Shown here piece after piece: positions 32,404 to 32,407 of a stretch of 32,407 bases of DNA (position 1 is its first letter; every line of letters starts with the position of its first letter). A model generated the notes under the pieces. It was not told where the DNA came from, did no database searches, and saw only the letters and a program-made list of their open reading frames with translations. The translations under genes were made by a program, and so were the position numbers. The DNA comes from Oscillospiraceae bacterium (lineage in GTDB: Bacteria; Bacillota; Clostridia; Oscillospirales; Acutalibacteraceae), in NCBI GenBank assembly GCA_015066465.1, contig SVOI01000029.1, forward strand, positions 1-32,407, written 5' to 3'.

Positions 32404-32407
32404 AAGT

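Overview
The window looks like a chromosomal segment of a low-GC, Gram-positive anaerobe of the class Clostridia, probably a gut Oscillospirales/Ruminococcaceae-type organism. This is inferred from AT-rich intergenic DNA, strong AGGAGG-type ribosome binding sites, TTGACA-N17-TATAAT promoters, a T-box leader, a BofA sporulation protein, a GPH sugar symporter with glycosidases, and a BaiCD/enoate-reductase type flavoenzyme. No phage, insertion sequence or CRISPR array is visible.

Layout. (1) 1-507: a minus-strand T-box leader whose regulated gene lies off the left edge. (2) 625-2706: a plus-strand Fe-S/FMN/FAD ene-reductase. (3) 3095-4749: a minus-strand pair, an Lrp/AsnC regulator and a class I aminotransferase, divergent from a GH2 beta-galactosidase (4884-7898, plus). 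(4) 7957-14802: a minus-strand six-gene operon with a YtrA-type GntR regulator, an ABC ATPase, two paralogous permeases that each carry a large C-terminal extracytoplasmic domain, and two paralogous small anchored proteins. It has a clear promoter with an inverted-repeat operator. (5) 15262-19457: a minus-strand sugar-use operon with a GPH symporter, a HAD hydrolase and a NagZ-like GH3 enzyme. (6) 19549-21862: tRNA-Ser(GGA) with a tRNA-derived repeat, two small unknown proteins and a GH16 glucanase-like enzyme. (7) 21969-27364: a six-gene plus-strand operon, tmk, DUF2156, GNAT, DJ-1/PfpI, 5-formyl-THF cyclo-ligase and mltG. (8) 27363-31960: hemW, a small Cys-containing protein, bofA, the Pit/DUF47 phosphate pair, a NimA-like flavin-binding protein and an anchored unknown protein. 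(9) 32050-32403: tRNA-Arg(CCG) on the minus strand, followed by a tandem tRNA-derived repeat.

The most unusual content is not protein-coding. Both tRNA genes are followed by the same ~104-bp core (about 92 percent identical by eye). At each locus the core is flanked by an inverted copy of that tRNA's own T-arm and by a direct copy of that tRNA's own 3' end with a fresh terminator. At the tRNA-Arg locus this yields two identical 92-nt blocks 185 bp apart. Two further mosaic, palindrome-rich elements (2861-3097 and 14943-15250) share a 34-nt module, a terminator-like hairpin and TTACAATCAA boxes, and each lies just past the 3' end of a minus-strand gene. The best protein-level candidate for an undescribed system is the ABC operon with duplicated permeases and duplicated small extracytoplasmic partners. 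A small protein carrying a free-standing IGGADGPT motif is also noteworthy.
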